From Chamaea fasciata (Eukaryota > Chordata > Aves > Passeriformes > Sylviidae), in assembly GCA_029207755.1 (NCBI GenBank), contig JARCOQ010000012.1:744001-808000 (forward strand): a stretch of 64,000 nt of DNA. The letters run 5' to 3'. Within the stretch, counting starts at the first letter, position 1; each line of letters starts with the position of its first letter. Below the pieces are notes generated by a model. That model did no database searches, was not told the DNA's origin, and was given only the letters and a program-made list of their open reading frames with translations. The translations under genes were made by a program, and so were the position numbers. Below are positions 25,076 to 39,245 of this stretch, piece by piece.

Positions 25076-26859
25076 AACCTGCCCCGGCTCCTCCCGGAGT
25101 TTCCAGCACCATTTATTTGGTTTCCAGTTACACTAAAGCCAATTTAAGCCCTTTTATAACCAACACCTTCCTGCATGTAGGACCTATTGTTCCTGCCTTC
25201 CCACGAGCCGTCCAAAGAGTCCTTAAAACACTCAGTGAGATGACTCTAAATTGGAAACGGGTCCGACCTGGGAAACGGCACAAGTAAAAGTAGAAGCTAA
25301 ATATTTGTATTGACCTCTGAGGAGCATTACCCAAGTCAGGAAAATATCTTAAAGGCATTCTGTTATGCGCAGAGAGGTGAAATTTTTAAATCGCGTTTAA
25401 ACGAACACGTGGGCACGTTCGCGAGAAAGGGTTTTATGTCTCCAGAACACACTGGGGTCTGTAAAGATGGAAGTTGCCGGTGAAAAGCAGTTGAAATGCG
25501 GTCGGATGGTGCTAATTCTGCCCCTACCCCCATGTGACTTGGAGAGAAAGGTCAGGGCTGCTGTCACGTCCCTCTCAGGGACGCCCAGAGCCCGTGCGCA
25601 CCGAGCATGAGACGGCTCCGGGAGCCCAAGGATCCCGACATTTTCTGCATCAACTGGATTCATCACAACCCTCCATCTTGAGCTAAAGCGAGGATAAACA
25701 CACACGTGTTTGCTGCCGAGAGACACGGAATACCTGCAACAGGAACAGAAGGGACACAACAGGGCACTCAGAATCTGAAATACTCTCGATTTCAAGCCAT
25801 AATCAAAGAAAAAAAAAACAAAACAAAACCAAAACCAAACCAAAAACAGAGGTAAAGTTTAGAACAAGCAAGCACTAAGGTTTAAAACAAACAGACCTAA
25901 TTGTGCTGTTCGTTCTCCAACCTGAGATAAAAATAATCTTTAACATATTAACAGGACTCTTCAGTGATACTTCAGATATTCCTCTAAGCAAATCAGTGGA
26001 AGTATTTTAGGAAAAACGGCTCCCACCCAGGTTTCCTCACACATTTAAGATGGAGGGGACATGAAGAAATACACATTTTAGTAAACTTCCATCTGAATTT
26101 ACAATTATACGCTAAAAAAAGGAAACCATTTACCGTACAATTATTGAAATGTATTTCTTTACAATGTTTGGCAGACAGCATGAGGTCACATCTTCTGTAC
26201 AAGCACAGCTGGCCGAAGCTTTAATAGGTGACCTGTCCTCTGAAGGTGAGGCAGGTTGTGAATGGAAACAGGAACAATTCCCAGCAGGATGCACAGACGT
26301 CACCCAAGGTGACTGTTCCATTCAGAACTGTCTCGCCTGTATTTTGAGAAGTGTTTTGCTTACGTGAGCCACCGCTCCGCCCCGGGTAAGCTGGATGCCA
26401 ATTCAATTAGTCACTGGCAGCAGCAGCGTTGCAGGATGTAATTACCCTAAGTCTCACCTCCCCTTTCCCAAAGTGTGATTAGCCCAGCTATCACCTCCCC
26501 TCTCGCCAACAGGGACATCCCGGCACATTTCCTCACTGGGCTCACCCCGCGCACCAACAGGCTGACCCCTCTGAGCTACGGGCTGTCCAAAACATGGAGA
26601 GAACACTTTGATGAAACGCTGATCTTACGGACACCCAGGTTTTACTGAAAGTCCCCCTAGGAAAGCCTTAACTGGCCCATTTCCGTGTCCCGAGAGCTCC
26701 GCTGGACAGGCAGTGGGAAACTGCCAGTGGAAAACTCCAGAACTCAGCACAGGCCGGGAAGGCTCCCGCTCGTCTCCCTGGGCAGGTTCGGTGGGAAGCC
26801 AAGGCAAGCTGGTCCTCGGCCGCCCAGAGCTCGCCTGGAGTGCGAGTTCTGCACGGAAG
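25076..26859. other. Unique noncoding stretch
   Basis: No gene is recognised. There is an A-rich simple tract at about 25808-25850 (aaac/aaacc units). Two near-identical pieces, tcacctcccctttc and tcacctcccctctc, lie about 35 bp apart at about 26455-26505. Confidence 0.5.
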
Positions 26860-26970
26860 GCAGAATCTCAGGGGCGGGAAGGACCCTGAAGATGCTCAGC
26901 ACCAGCCCTCAGGCAGCCCCACTGTGTGCACCAGGAACCACGTGCTGCACGGACGCCCATGCGCAAGGCA
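26860..26970 (-). mobile_element. Diverged CR1 LINE 3' end
   Basis: The order cagaatctcaggggcgggaa, ggaccctgaagatgctcagc, accagccctcaggcagcccc resembles the reverse complement of a CR1 tail (cagaatcacag, gttggaagggacc, gatcatc, ccaacccccc). The 3' end is on the left, so the element is on the minus strand. It is diverged, and the right boundary is uncertain. Confidence 0.6.
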
Positions 26971-28626
26971 GCACAGAAAGGAAGAGGAAAGGAGCCCTTC
27001 GCCAGGCAGCCTCACAGAGCAGCGAGGAACTCGGGAGAAACTGTTCTGACGTGATCCTTCCCAAATTTCTACCAGGCTCTCAAAACAAATGTCAAGCTCT
27101 TTCAAAATTCAGAGCATAGTAAAAAACGCTGAGGAAGCAGCAAGGTCCCCTTTGCTTCCTCACCTTCCTTGTAGGCCAAAACACATTGCACTGACATTGG
27201 ATTTTGGCACAGCAACATCTAAAAAAGGAGGAGGAAAGTCCTTGACGAATATAATTTCCTCATCAAATTATATTTGATGGCAATATTAGCCATCTTCTAT
27301 TTTCAGTCCTAGGATAAAAAATCAGCAAACCAACATAAAGGCATTTTACATCCCCTGAACTCTGTGGCCCCCACTTTCTTATTAAGAGGGTTTGAGGTTA
27401 ATCAGTTTAAAATTGCATTGATTTATATAATCATTTTGATTCGGTGAGGGAATAAATTGAAATGAATTATGAGGTACATCTTAAGTATATGTTCCATTTT
27501 GCTGCTTGTTCAAGATTTGGATATAATACAAGGGAAAGTAACACTTATCCCACGGAATTCTCATGGATCTATGGCAGTCCCAGTGCCAAAGAGGCAAAGC
27601 AAAGTCTCTGAAATAATATTTAAGAGTGAGGGAAGATGTTCAAGAAAAATTGAATTTATCAGCAGTTTACAAACAGAATGAAAAAGATTAAGAAATAACA
27701 TGATTCCTCTTAGTGTATTTCTTACTCGTGTTGTGTTCAGTAGGGGAGGCGAATTACCCTGGCACTACCATCATCTTCCTCCCACAAACCTGTACTCAGA
27801 GATCCCCTCTGTCCCTTTCAGAGCACAAGTTATTCCGGGGTAACTAAAGTCCCACCTAAAAGCCGATTTTAATCAGCTCCTTCGCTAAATTGAGGGCAAT
27901 TCAATTAAAGCTTTTGAACCTACGCTACGGTAGTACCTTCATAACCCATTTTCACCTCTTCAAGTTCTCTTGAGGAGGACAGGAGAGCTCCCAGACACTT
28001 GATGCTGCAGCAGTAGAAATGCCAACTGCTGGAAGCTTGATGTGGCATTTCCGAGTACCAGCACAATCCCTGCTTGTGTCCAGTGCGTGACACCTGAAGG
28101 GCTGTCCCTGGCACACCAGGCAGTGACGGATGCACAGGGATGAAGCCCCACGACAGACACTTTGCCGCTCGCAGCTCTGTTGCCACTGTGGCTTCAGGAG
28201 AGATTTGTACCTGCTGAGGGGCCCGGGATCACCCCAGCACAGCACCACGGTGATGATGGTGCTCCTGCACTCCCTGGGAATCCTCACACACAGCCGGCAC
28301 CATTCCCGGATTAGACATTTAAAACTCTTGAGTTAGGGACGGGGGGAGCAACATCCCCTCGTGTCCGGTAAAATGCGGACGACTGCAGTACTGGCAGTCG
28401 GTATTTTAGGGAACAAAATGCTGGATGATTCTATAGCCAATATTGTTTGTCGAAGCACCGAAGTATTCCCCAGAAAGCTCTGGCCAGAACTCGAATCTTG
28501 CTCCTTCTCAAGCCTGGAGCTGAGTCTAACAGAAGGTGGAGAGTGCTGCTCCTCCCTCAGCTGTGCCAGGGGGTTGAAGCTCCCCAAAGGAACTCTGCCC
28601 TCCTGCACTGCACAGCAGCAATGCCT
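26971..28626. other. Unique noncoding stretch
   Basis: No gene or repeat is recognised. An AT-rich segment at about 27200-27720 contains overlapping short palindromes at 27251-27279. Confidence 0.5.
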
Positions 28627-28767
28627 CTGGATCCCTGGCACTGTCCCAGGCTGGACACTGGGGCTTGGAGCAGCCTGGGACAGGGGAAGGTGTCCCTGCC
28701 ATGGCAGGGCTGGCACTGGATGGGATTTGAGGTCCCTTCCCACCCAAACCATCCCAGGATTCTGGGA
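28627..28767 (+). mobile_element. CR1 LINE 3' end
   Basis: Consecutive CR1 3' UTR blocks are recognisable: cccaggctggacactggggc, ttggagcagcctgggacagg, ggaaggtgtccctgccatgg, cactggatgggatttgaggt and cccttcccacccaaaccatc, ending in ccaggattctggga. It is on the plus strand and 5'-truncated to about 140 bp. It is one of the longer CR1 copies in the window. Confidence 0.92.
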
Positions 28768-30195
28768 ACTCCGGCTGCAAAAGCTTCTGTTTCAAAAAGC
28801 AGAACATTTTTTGTGTGCTTACACAAACATTACTGCCGCACAGTAAACCCAGAAACATTCATTTCTTCGGAATTACCACTAATTGCTGTTGAAGACAAAG
28901 ACTTTAAAGATTTTAAAAACGCCACAAGTGACCCTCACTCCCAGCACGCTGGAACTGCTCAAAACCACCTAATTTTCCATCTGCCTCATGGCTGCATTTT
29001 CTTATGCAATTGGAAGAGCTCTGAATTTCATTGAATTTAGATCCCACTCTGACTTTTTTTTCCCATCTGCTTTTATTTTGGCATCAGACTGGATTCTCGA
29101 ACAGACACAAACACAAGCAAAATCTGCTAATTTCCCCAACCCAAGGTGTACCAGAGCAGGGACGTTTCAGTCCCTCCCGGTGAACACCTTTGCACTGACA
29201 AGCCACAATCTCCTCTGCCCTCCTGAGTGGCTTTGGTCTCTAAAAAAGAGCCAGCACACGCTAAAAGCTTGGAGAAACAGATTATATTTTTAAAGTGCAA
29301 CATATTTTTTTCCTCTGATTCAAAACAGCAAATGTTAAACTTAAAGACTCTTCCTAGTGCATGTTAGTGACAGGCAAAGCTCCCAGAGGGGTGACTGCCT
29401 TCAAAGACAGGTAAATGAGGGCCCATATAAAACAGCCAAGTATTGATGTTGTAGTAAAATTCAAGAAAAACACATTGGCAGACAAGTAAATTTGTCACTA
29501 ATAATTTAATGTAATTTCCCTAAAATGGAGGTAATAGGTACTCGGGGAATACACCTCCAGGGTTTACATCAAATGTGCCTGTGGAAAATTGTGAAATAAT
29601 ATTTTTTTAAAATGTAGATGCTTTGGCTGACATGTTGGTTTATGATGAGACTCACTCTCCTGAAATGATAAAGGGGAGGGGAAAACACCAGCTCCCAAAC
29701 ATGCCCAACCTGTATCTTCCCAGAGCATCCCCAAACAACACCTGGGAGCCCGAGGGTGCTGAGCTCGTTTCTCTGGGGCTCCTCTGGGCCCTGCCAAGGC
29801 TGGACTGCGACTCCCAAGCCCTCTGGGGCACCTGGAGCAAACCCACTGAAATGCCCCGAGAGTGCACAGCTGTCTGCAGCGAGGGGACAGCTCAGCTGTG
29901 TTCATTGCATCCAGTATAAAAGTTGCATTTTCCCTGTGTGTTAATGCAAGATTTTTAGCCCAACCCCTGTGAGCGTTCACTTTGTACCCTGCAGGATGGT
30001 GCTGGATGCTGCCGGAGAGCCCTGATCAATTATCATGTGGTTTCTATAAATGTTAAACGATACTTGACTCACATAGGTGAAATCCAGAGAAAAACAGAAA
30101 GAAAGTCTCATTATTACTTGGCTGCTCCAGATAGAGCCACTTCTGGTTATAAACTGAAATTTCCCTGTGCAGGTTTAATATGGGAAAGGCTTGTC
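28768..30195. other. Unique noncoding stretch
   Basis: No gene or repeat is recognised. Open frames at 29564-29980 on the minus strand and 29623-29919 on the plus strand overlap each other and have no recognisable domain. Confidence 0.5.
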
Positions 30196-30210
30196 TTTTT
30201 TTTTTTTTTT
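30196..30210 (+). repeat. Poly(T) tract
   Basis: A run of 15 T residues with no identifiable element beside it. Confidence 0.8.
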
Positions 30211-33200
30211 AGGGCAGTAAGAAAACAGGGAAGGAAAATAAAAGAAAATAAGAAAGGAAAAATGCATCTGCCACAAGCTCAGATGGTGACACAGGAGGAA
30301 AGGGAGCCCAGGGAAGGACAAGTGAAGTGGTTTGAAAACTGAAATGCCATCATATTCCAGAAAATTAAGATCATTGATTAGGTTGCGAGTAAATTTTTAT
30401 GTTTGGGGGCCTTCTCCGTTCATGGATTTTCTTAGTTGGAGTTTCACAAACCTTTGGGGTTTATGTAGGTCTGTCTGGGGATTTTTCTGTTAATTATTTC
30501 CTTGTTTTGAATCTCACAGTTGGGCTGCATAGAGAATTAATACCTAAGGTTAGAAGTTATTCTAGTGGAAGTGAGAATACAAATGGATATTTAACTTCGG
30601 AGCTTCAGAGTTTGGTAGAAAACAAAATAACAACAGTTGTATTTCCAGCTACTTTGTAGTGTTTGGTTCTTATTTGTCGTCTGAAACAGAGACCGATTTG
30701 AAACTTGTCCTAACAAAACAGACCAATATCTGATCCTTCATTTCAGCAAATGCAGAAAAAAGAGATGGAAAAGATAAGGGGGGACATGGTCTCAGTGTTT
30801 ATAAGAGGGGAACAATTAGGCTGTGAATTGCTTAGACTGGTTTTTTCCTGGTTTTGCTGCAAAATGACTGAAGAGGGATCAAACTCTGGAGCAAAATCTA
30901 TGAAGAGAATTGGAAAGAGCAGATTTATAGTCCCAGAAAATGACAAAAAAACAAGCACGGTCTCCCCCCCGCCCTGATTCCCTCCAAGCCCACAAACTGC
31001 AGCTTTTCCTCAACATTACAGGAGCACAAAAAAGGTCCCAAATTTCCCCTGGCTGAGGTAAATTCTGGTCAGTGAAACTCCCAGTGGAGTGAGGAGCAGA
31101 GGCACGGGCAGGGCCGTGCTCCTGACTCCCAAACACGGCACAGGGAGGGAGCGGAGCCGTGCAAACCCGCAGGGACTGAAATCCTTCTCTCCCAGCCACC
31201 GGCACCGGCCGCGCTCGTGGTGTGGGGCTGAGCGTCTGCTTTGGGCACAGAGGAGAACTCTGGCACCTCTCAAACACAAAACACCCACAAATTCCTGAGC
31301 AGACAGAAAAAAACCATCTTTTTTCTCTTCTCCATGGCTGTTTAGCTTTGGAGCATTAAAACAACAAGCAATACGGAGGAAATTCCCAGCTGCTCTGGGG
31401 AGGGCAGCCAAGCCAGACATCCAGATTCAAAGGATTTTTCTTCTTCTGTGAGAAAACGTCTCTTTAAAATTGCATTACTGGCATTTATGATTCATCCTGC
31501 AAATAGTAAGGCTTCCCTGTATAAATCTGAAATTCATTCCAGATATTTTGAGTGTAATAAGGATAAAGGCACCCCATTTTTCACAGCAATAAAGAAAGAT
31601 GCACCTGCCAGGAGCCTGACCAGGGAACAGACTGGGAAGGTACTCGGTAAAGTTAAAACCAGAAAAAAAAAGTATTGAAACAAAAAAGGGCTCATCTATC
31701 ATTTCATACTAAAAGATGGGTGTCATAGGATGAATTTAAAACAATAAAAAAAGCTGCTGGTTTTGCTTCTCCAGACTGGGAGAATCAGGGGAGCAGCAAC
31801 AGAGGAGGGATTTTGTAAGCGGTGAGAGGAACAAGGTGCAGCTCAGGTGTGAACGGGCCCCACCAACCTTTGTCTAACCAGAAACTGAAGTGCTTTGTAA
31901 GAGTTCATAAAATACTTCATTACATTTTTGCAGCAACAGATTAATTGGTCTTAAATCTGACCTGCCCTTTGTGCCTTGTGTCTGCGGATTTTCTCTACCA
32001 TTTCTCTGCTCTTTTAGCAACTCCCTGGAGCACATCCCTGCACCCGCATCCTTCCCACACCTGGGATCCCCCTTCTGCCAGTCATGCCCCTGCACTGCCA
32101 GGGCCATGTGACACTCCGAATTCAGCCGGGCCTGCTCTTCCAGGAGGCCGGGAGGGGAGCACACCATCATGACACAACTCCTCAACTCCTCAAAGGCAAA
32201 GCTGTCAAGACAGAAGAGATTATAAACTCTAATTTTCAGTAATCCGTAAGTGATGAGCATTGTACTTGTAACACTTTAGTTTCTAAATTTTGTTGCTCAC
32301 TCAGCAAAACATTGAGGAAATTTAGGTTAATATGAACCTTTGCAGAGTATTTAATTCCTCCTCTGACTGTTCTCTAGTTTTCCATAATACTCTGTGTATG
32401 AATCCTCCCAGAGATGAAGATTGTTCAACAGCAGCCTTTGATACACAGAGACACCAGCCAGGAAATTGGAAGTCCAGGCTGAGCTTCGTCCTTCATTTAC
32501 ACCACAGCTGAGAGGGGGAAAGCAGAGACACTGAGCTATGGACAGAGAACAGCTTAACTTTTAATTTCCTGGATGCCATCATTTTAAATAGGAGCCTTGC
32601 TGTTATTTAAATCTGTCAGAGAGAGGCAAAGGGAGGTAAGAAAAAAGAAATAATATGATTTCTTTGAGCAACAGGAGCCGGACAGTCCAAGTCATTTGCT
32701 CCAGAAGAAAAAGGCAACCCCCAGGCCAACAAACCCCCAAAGCCAAGCCCCCAAGGGGCACTGGCCTTCTGCTGGATGAGGTCAGATGGTGGCAAAGAGC
32801 AGCTGAGGGAAGCGGAGCGCGAGCTTACACGTGCAGGGACACCCAGAGCCCTCCGTGCTCAGCCCTGCTCTCCTCGGGGCCGGGAGGCTGCTCAGACTGC
32901 TGCCAGCCCCGCCTCAGCACGTGCGACACCTCCAGCCCCAGGCTGCAAGCCACACGGAAGCCAAATCCTGTGAGGAGAGCCCAGACTGGAGCCAGCCTTG
33001 GGAAGCCCAAAGCCCTGCCCCGACCCGGCAGCTCCCCAGTTCTGCGGGAGAACTCCATCCACGCCCCAGGGGTGCTCTGGCGTCTGCTGGGACCGGACCC
33101 CAGAGACACCGGCTGCCCAGCCCGTGGGGCTGTGCGCCGAGCAGGGCCCAGGCTCTCCCACAGAACAGCCCAAACCAGCTGTACTCCAGAGCCCTGAGCA

Positions 33201-36200
33201 GTTGTTACTCACTGAGGAGTGTTTCAACACTCCGCTCTCACAGGGGAATGAAGGAGGCTCATGTGCAAACTAAAGAGTTACGGAAATTGGTTCTGAAAAA
33301 ACTACGAGAGATTTTAAGGGGAAACTTCTACGCTTGATCACGTCATTTACAAAGTTAAATAAGAAGAGTAGGAAAAAGGAGAAGGAAGCCCTGAGAAGAG
33401 AAGGAGCCTCAACAGCTTTTCATGGACCTCCCAGAGGCCGCAGCGGGTGAAACGGGACAGCGAAGCGCCGGCACCGGGAGGTAGTTCAGGCCTGGCTCTG
33501 ATTTATTTCCCTCCACCGCACAAAAGTGCTGACATACATCTCCAAGCACACTTTGACATATGAATGCACACTAGACCATTTACTCCACAGGTAATTGTAC
33601 AATTTCCACTGGAAGACAATTCTCGGGTCTTGGTGAAGGATACTTTTAGTAATGGATGACACCTGAATAATTAATTATTCCTCTCCACTCTACCTATCTC
33701 AGATCCAGGAGTCAATTTCTCCTCCAAACACTGCCTGCTATTTTTCATAGCTAATTTTTGTTATTAAGTTGATTCTCTGGATCCTGCTGCTTTAATGTTG
33801 TATCTTTCAAAGGCTGGGAATGTCTCATGTCCTGAACCATGTGAACATGGAATAGTCTGTAGTTCCTGTCCAATAACATGGACAGGGAGGATGGCAGAAT
33901 CTGATGGCAATAAAAGCTCATAGTGTAGCTCTGATCTGGCTCCACTACATCAGCCAAATGAGAATTATATCAGGAAGATTTATGTCAAGAAAATTTAACA
34001 AAAATCATCATCCCACTTTGCTGTGTGGCCCTTGATACTGCATTTTATTCTTTATTTATCAGCAGCAATGGGCTCATACAAAGATTGACTTTGGAAAGAA
34101 ATACAGCATGTTATGTTCAGAAAACAGGCAGCCACCGGCTACACCATCGTGGTGTCGCCAGTGCTGAAAAAATTCACGAGCAGATAGAGGAGAAACGTCC
34201 TTCCTTGCCTTGCATGTGGAGAGGAGAGACAGGGACAGCAGGGATGAGAACAGATAAGAGGCAGATCCGTGGGAGCATCTGACATAACATATGCCGAGAG
34301 CACTGATCACTTGAGGACACCAGTGAGTTAAAATCTCTTAACATCCGTGGTGCGAACCAAAGCTCCCAAAGCTCTCCTATCACTCTCTTCCTGAGCACAG
34401 AAAAAACTGTTTCCTTCTCAGCCCCAAGGAAGGCCGTGCCATCAAACCCTCCTGTGCCCCCTTCCCAAACCACCCCGGTGCCACTACATCTTCAGCAGAG
34501 CGAGTTGGTGGTGGGTGGGACAATAAATACCTGAGGCGCCACTTTCTGGGCGTGCCATCTCTGAGGACAACGTGCGACGGAAGCCGAGTGCCCAAGGGCA
34601 GGGCCCAAGGGCAGGGCAGTGGGAGGGGTGCTGCCTGGACCAGCTCGCTGCCGCCAGTGCACGGCAGCTAACACGGGGGGAGAGGACGCGTGCCCTGCCC
34701 TGACCCACCCCTGCTGTCCCCAGCCGTCCCCAGGGCTGAACGCCCTCCCAGGACTCCAACATGAACCTGTCATCAACCTGCACTTACCACCTAGAGCAAG
34801 TCAAAGCTGCCGCAGGATTTCTGGATGGGCAGGATGACAAGGATGGGAACATCTGTCCCTAACAGAAGGCAAACTCCCCCACACACCCAGCGAGGCTTAT
34901 TTCTACCAAGGCAACTTTAACTGGCATTTCAAGTAGCACAGGCATATTTGGTTCCTGGCTTTGCACTAAGAAACACTGTCCAAAGTAATTGGCTTCCACA
35001 CTGGAGAGCAAAGACAAACCATGGAGCGTGTTTGGAAAACCTCAACATCTGGTTATAGTAATAACCTCATAAAGAGGGAATTTTAACTGACCCATTTCCT
35101 TCCGTCATTCCAAACACCGAGAGGAGAGAGATGTCATCAAGCCTTTCTTAGTCCTCTAACCCCAGGTGACCAGCCCAAGAGATCGCTGAAGTAAAAAGTC
35201 CGTGTCCTCCCTCAGCTGCTGGGTGGGAACGGCCGGCAGAGCTCGGGAAAAGGGCTCTGTTAGCCTCCGTCAGTGACCTCTGAAACACAAACCACAACTC
35301 CTCCTGACAATCTGCAACGTTTTGAGGCAAGTCTTGTGAAGAGGCTGCAGCACTCGGCATCCCTTGGGATAATTACACGAGACTGGAAAACCAGGAGAAG
35401 AGCAGAGCCAAGGCTGCTCCCCAGCACCGGAACAGGGACAAAGCTCTTCCAAAGGACACAGCCCCGGGCTGCACCAGCCACAGCTGCCACAACAAACACT
35501 CCTGTGCACACTTCTTTTGTTTTAATACCATAGAAAATTATTTTTAAACACACCTGAGATTTACAACACTGCGGTTCCCACCTGTGGCAAAACATTAGGG
35601 ACATCAACAGCTCGGGGGAATTTTCCAGCCGGAAGGAAAACCGCGTGCTCAGCTCTCATCCTTGCACTGCAGCACCTCCGAGGCTGGGGTTTCAGCAACT
35701 TGGAGCATTCCAAACGTTGGTGATGGCATTCCCAAGTAAAACAGCCCCTTGCCTGGAGCAGAGGCCAGGGACTTCACAGGCTGAGAGCTCAGAAGAACGC
35801 CAGGGTACACGGCCGTGGGGAGGAGGTTTCTCTTACCAGGCACAGAACAATTAAATCGGTACTTTCCGTTTTTAGCTAAGCCCTGTGTACCTTTCAGTAC
35901 CAATTTCACAATAAACATCTATGTACAATTTGCAAAGAGGGAGTCTGTGCACTTACTAGGAAGCCCAACTGCTGTTAGCAACATTGCTGGAAATTTGCTC
36001 GTTTTTGTATTTTGAGGCTCTCCACCTGCACTAACCCTGGGCTCACCAGCAGCATTTCCCTGTGTTCTGCTTTCACCTTGCAAGACTCAAGAAATTGAAG
36101 ACCGCTGGCACCTAGGAAAAGAGTCAGCCCTTTCAATATTGTCTTCCACAGAACAGTGAACAAAGAAACCCATGCAATAATCTCTGCACCAAACCCACAT

Positions 36201-37546
36201 TTCCACTTTGGCTGTTCCAGCCACACAGGGAAAAAACCTTAAAAATATCCAGCCTAGAAATCCCAGGCATTCAGTGACAGGGATCACACGATCTCTAGAG
36301 ATGCTGTTCTAGCAGACAAGGACACATGCTGCAAAAACACACACATCTTTTATTTATTTATATTATACACAGATCAGGCTCCTGCTCTTTTCCTATTTTC
36401 ACAACTCACAGTTCTTTATTTTTTGAAAATGAAGGCACAACTTTGGATTATCGAGTATTAAAATGTACACTAATGACAAAAGATGACCTTAAAAATTATT
36501 TGGGATTGTCACTAAAATGGACCTGGACCCATCATTACTTACACAATGAAATTATTTTGTTATCTGCAGATTTGCAAGACTGTTTCATACCTTTATGATT
36601 AATGGGTTGACTCTTACGTGATTCCAACTAGACCACAACAGATGGAAGTTATGTTTCTTTTTTTTAATGTGTTTTCTATGTCCTCTGCGAATTTTAGAAA
36701 GAAAAAATTAGTTCCAAAATTGAAACTAAGAATTTTAAAAGTTTGCCAAGAAAGGGGAGGCAATCTGAATTGGAGAATGATGAAATAAAGAAAAGGTCAT
36801 AGGGTTAAAATTCTGAGCCAATCAAAACCAATGGCAAAAGTTGTATTTGCTCCTCTAAGGTGACAGAATTACCCCGGAATTCCTTCCCTCCATGTCCCTG
36901 GCAGAGTCCAAAGGCAAGACAGGCACTCAAAGGCTTCACTGAGATCTGCTCACATTTAACCCTGACAGTTACAGTGATTTTTCATTCTTTAATTTAAATA
37001 TTTTCTTTTTTTTCTGCCCATATCAACCAAATAAATTACTTCTCCCTCAGGACTCTGTACAAGCCAAGTGGGCAAGTTCAGCTTTTTCTGTCTGCATCAG
37101 TCCTTTAAATTGATTTTTTATATTTTAATGAAAAAAACTCCCTCGCTGAGTTAATTTCTGGATGAGGGTTTGGCTCTCACATGAAAGGAGCAGCCCGGTG
37201 CACCCAATAAGGGTCTGTGTCATCCTCCCAGAGAAATTTTGGACAAGGAACAGAAAATCTTTCTGATGTACCATGAATCTGCAGAAGCAGATCACAAAGG
37301 AAATTCTTTTGAAACCGTAAATTCCCAGGTACCACAAAAAACAACGTGCATTTTCTCAGCTTATCTGTGGGCAAAATAAAACCTTTTTATGAAATAATAA
37401 ATTCTCCAGACAATTCCTGCACGCTGGTTTGCAGCACAGAAAACACCGAGATATGCACATCCCTCATGCTGGGCACTGACGAATTCTCCAGAGTGCTCAC
37501 CAGCTTTTCCAGCAACGATAAATAAATGTGATTTTTTATACGCCTC
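30211..37546. other. Long unique noncoding stretch
   Basis: More than 7 kb without a recognisable gene, RNA gene or interspersed repeat. GC-richer parts (31080-31260, 32700-33200, 34430-34780, 35150-35480) carry open frames on both strands without domains. A 13-bp unit, cccaagggcaggg, is directly duplicated at about 34591-34616. AT-rich parts such as 36320-37130 may include conserved noncoding DNA. Confidence 0.45.
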
Positions 37547-37564
37547 TGTGTGTGTGTGTGTGTA
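37547..37564 (+). repeat. (TG)n microsatellite
   Basis: About nine TG dinucleotides. Short but perfect. Confidence 0.85.
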
Positions 37565-37618
37565 TCCAGAGCACACCCACCCACAAGTGCTCTCTCCGTG
37601 CAGAAAAGCAGGACTGCT

Positions 37619-37634
37619 AAAAAAAAAAAAAAAG
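37619..37634 (+). repeat. Poly(A) tract
   Basis: A run of 16 A residues, 55 bp after the TG microsatellite. Confidence 0.8.
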
Positions 37635-39146
37635 CTGTTTTTCCTTTCTGACAAACGGGCATGAAATAAGAGGCCGACATCTGCCTCTGCAGGTCATTCC
37701 AGTCAGGCTGCTGCGTGTCAGAATTCCAACTGCTCCATCCATCAATGGCAGCCCAAAAATTAACGTAGCTTGGAAACTCTGCAGCAAGACAGTAACAGCC
37801 CAATTGAAAGGCTGACCTTCGGAGAGCGCCGGGCTAAGATGGAAAAATTATTTCATGCCCTGCACCAAAGCCAACACCACAGTTCACAGGGATCTGCAGT
37901 TAATTTTTTTAGTTATAAAATCAGGTTCGCTGGTGAACAGCAGTGAAACTGCAATACCAGATAAGGAAACTCTTATAAAGGCTTTTAATTTCGAAGGCAT
38001 TATCAATGACATCCACAGAGATACACTTCCACGGCATTCAGGATTTTAATTTCTCTGAATTACTGATTAATATATTTATTAAAGCATAACCTATTCAGTG
38101 TTATAAACAACACTGTTTTCCTAGTGATCGATTGGGTAAAAACTATAGTTGATCAGCCTGAAGAATTTGATTGAAACAGGCTGCAATTTTTGCCAAAAAC
38201 ACATTTTCGGGTCCAATTAAAGCGGCGAGACAATCTGTTTTAAAATGAACCCTCCAAATTGCAGTCTTGAGTTATTTTACACGGGAGTCAATCACAGAAG
38301 TAATTCAATAAGCAGAGACAAACAGGTCAGCCCCGAGCACAGCCCAGATCAGAGGTGCCTTTACCCTCCCGGCTCCACCCCAGACCATGGCAGATTAATC
38401 CCTCTGTTAAATCACCTGCTAACACCCTGTTAATTGCTCCATAAGCTAATTGAACTGGAAGCTTAATAACACACAAATAGCAGAAATACCATATAGCTTA
38501 AAACTCCAAGTAGTTCAATAAAATTGAACCAATTAAAAAGAAAATTCAAATAATCCAATAAAAATTGCCAGATCACATTTTAAATGTGCATCCCAAACTT
38601 TACAAAGTAATTTATTTTTTCCCAAGCCCTTCTCTGGAGATCATGGAAAAAGCTTACTGAGCGTTTTCTTCTCTTACAGAGTTTTTCTAATGTTACAAAA
38701 TATTTTCCTTCTTACACAGGTAGTTAGTTCTGCAACAGCATCAAAGACACCAAGAAATCTGGAAGATGTAATTAAATAACAGGGCAGAGCAGAGAGCCTC
38801 AGTGTCTGAGTTTATCAAAACAATAACACATGTATATTTTGTTTTATACAAAAATAGAAACAAGTATTATCCTGTTTACCTTGAAACACATTTAATGGCA
38901 AACAAAGCCCCCGAAGTAGTCACAGAGCTAATTTCTTTCACCACGGTACAATGACACAGAGAAAAATTCCAGGATTTTGAGAGAGAACAACCACCCAGAT
39001 TTCAGTTTCGATGAGACAACAAGTTTGGCTGCCAGCGTCGGGAAAGATAAAACTAAAACTGTTCCCCTATTTTTTCAGTACAATAAAGGATGTAATGAAC
39101 CCATTTGCACAATAATTTACCGTGGGCAGGAAATATCCAGAGCTTT
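37635..39146. other. AT-rich noncoding stretch
   Basis: Largely AT-rich with TAAT and ATTA cores, low CpG and no recognised repeat, for example 37990-38290 and 38430-38640. Candidate conserved noncoding DNA only. No gene is seen. Confidence 0.45.
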
Positions 39147-39245
39147 GCCCAGAGCAGCCGCGGCCGCCCTTGGATCCCTGACAGGGATGGAACAGGGTGG
39201 GATTTAAGGTTCCTCCCCACCCAAAGCAGTCTGGGGGGCTGTGAG
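39147..39245 (+). mobile_element. CR1 LINE 3' end, internally deleted
   Basis: The CR1 block gcccagagcagccgcggccg is followed almost at once by the terminal blocks gatggaacagggtgggattt and aaggttcctccccacccaaa. The usual intervening section (about 100 bp, including the tgtccctgcccatgg part) is missing, so the copy is internally deleted. Plus strand. Confidence 0.85.
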
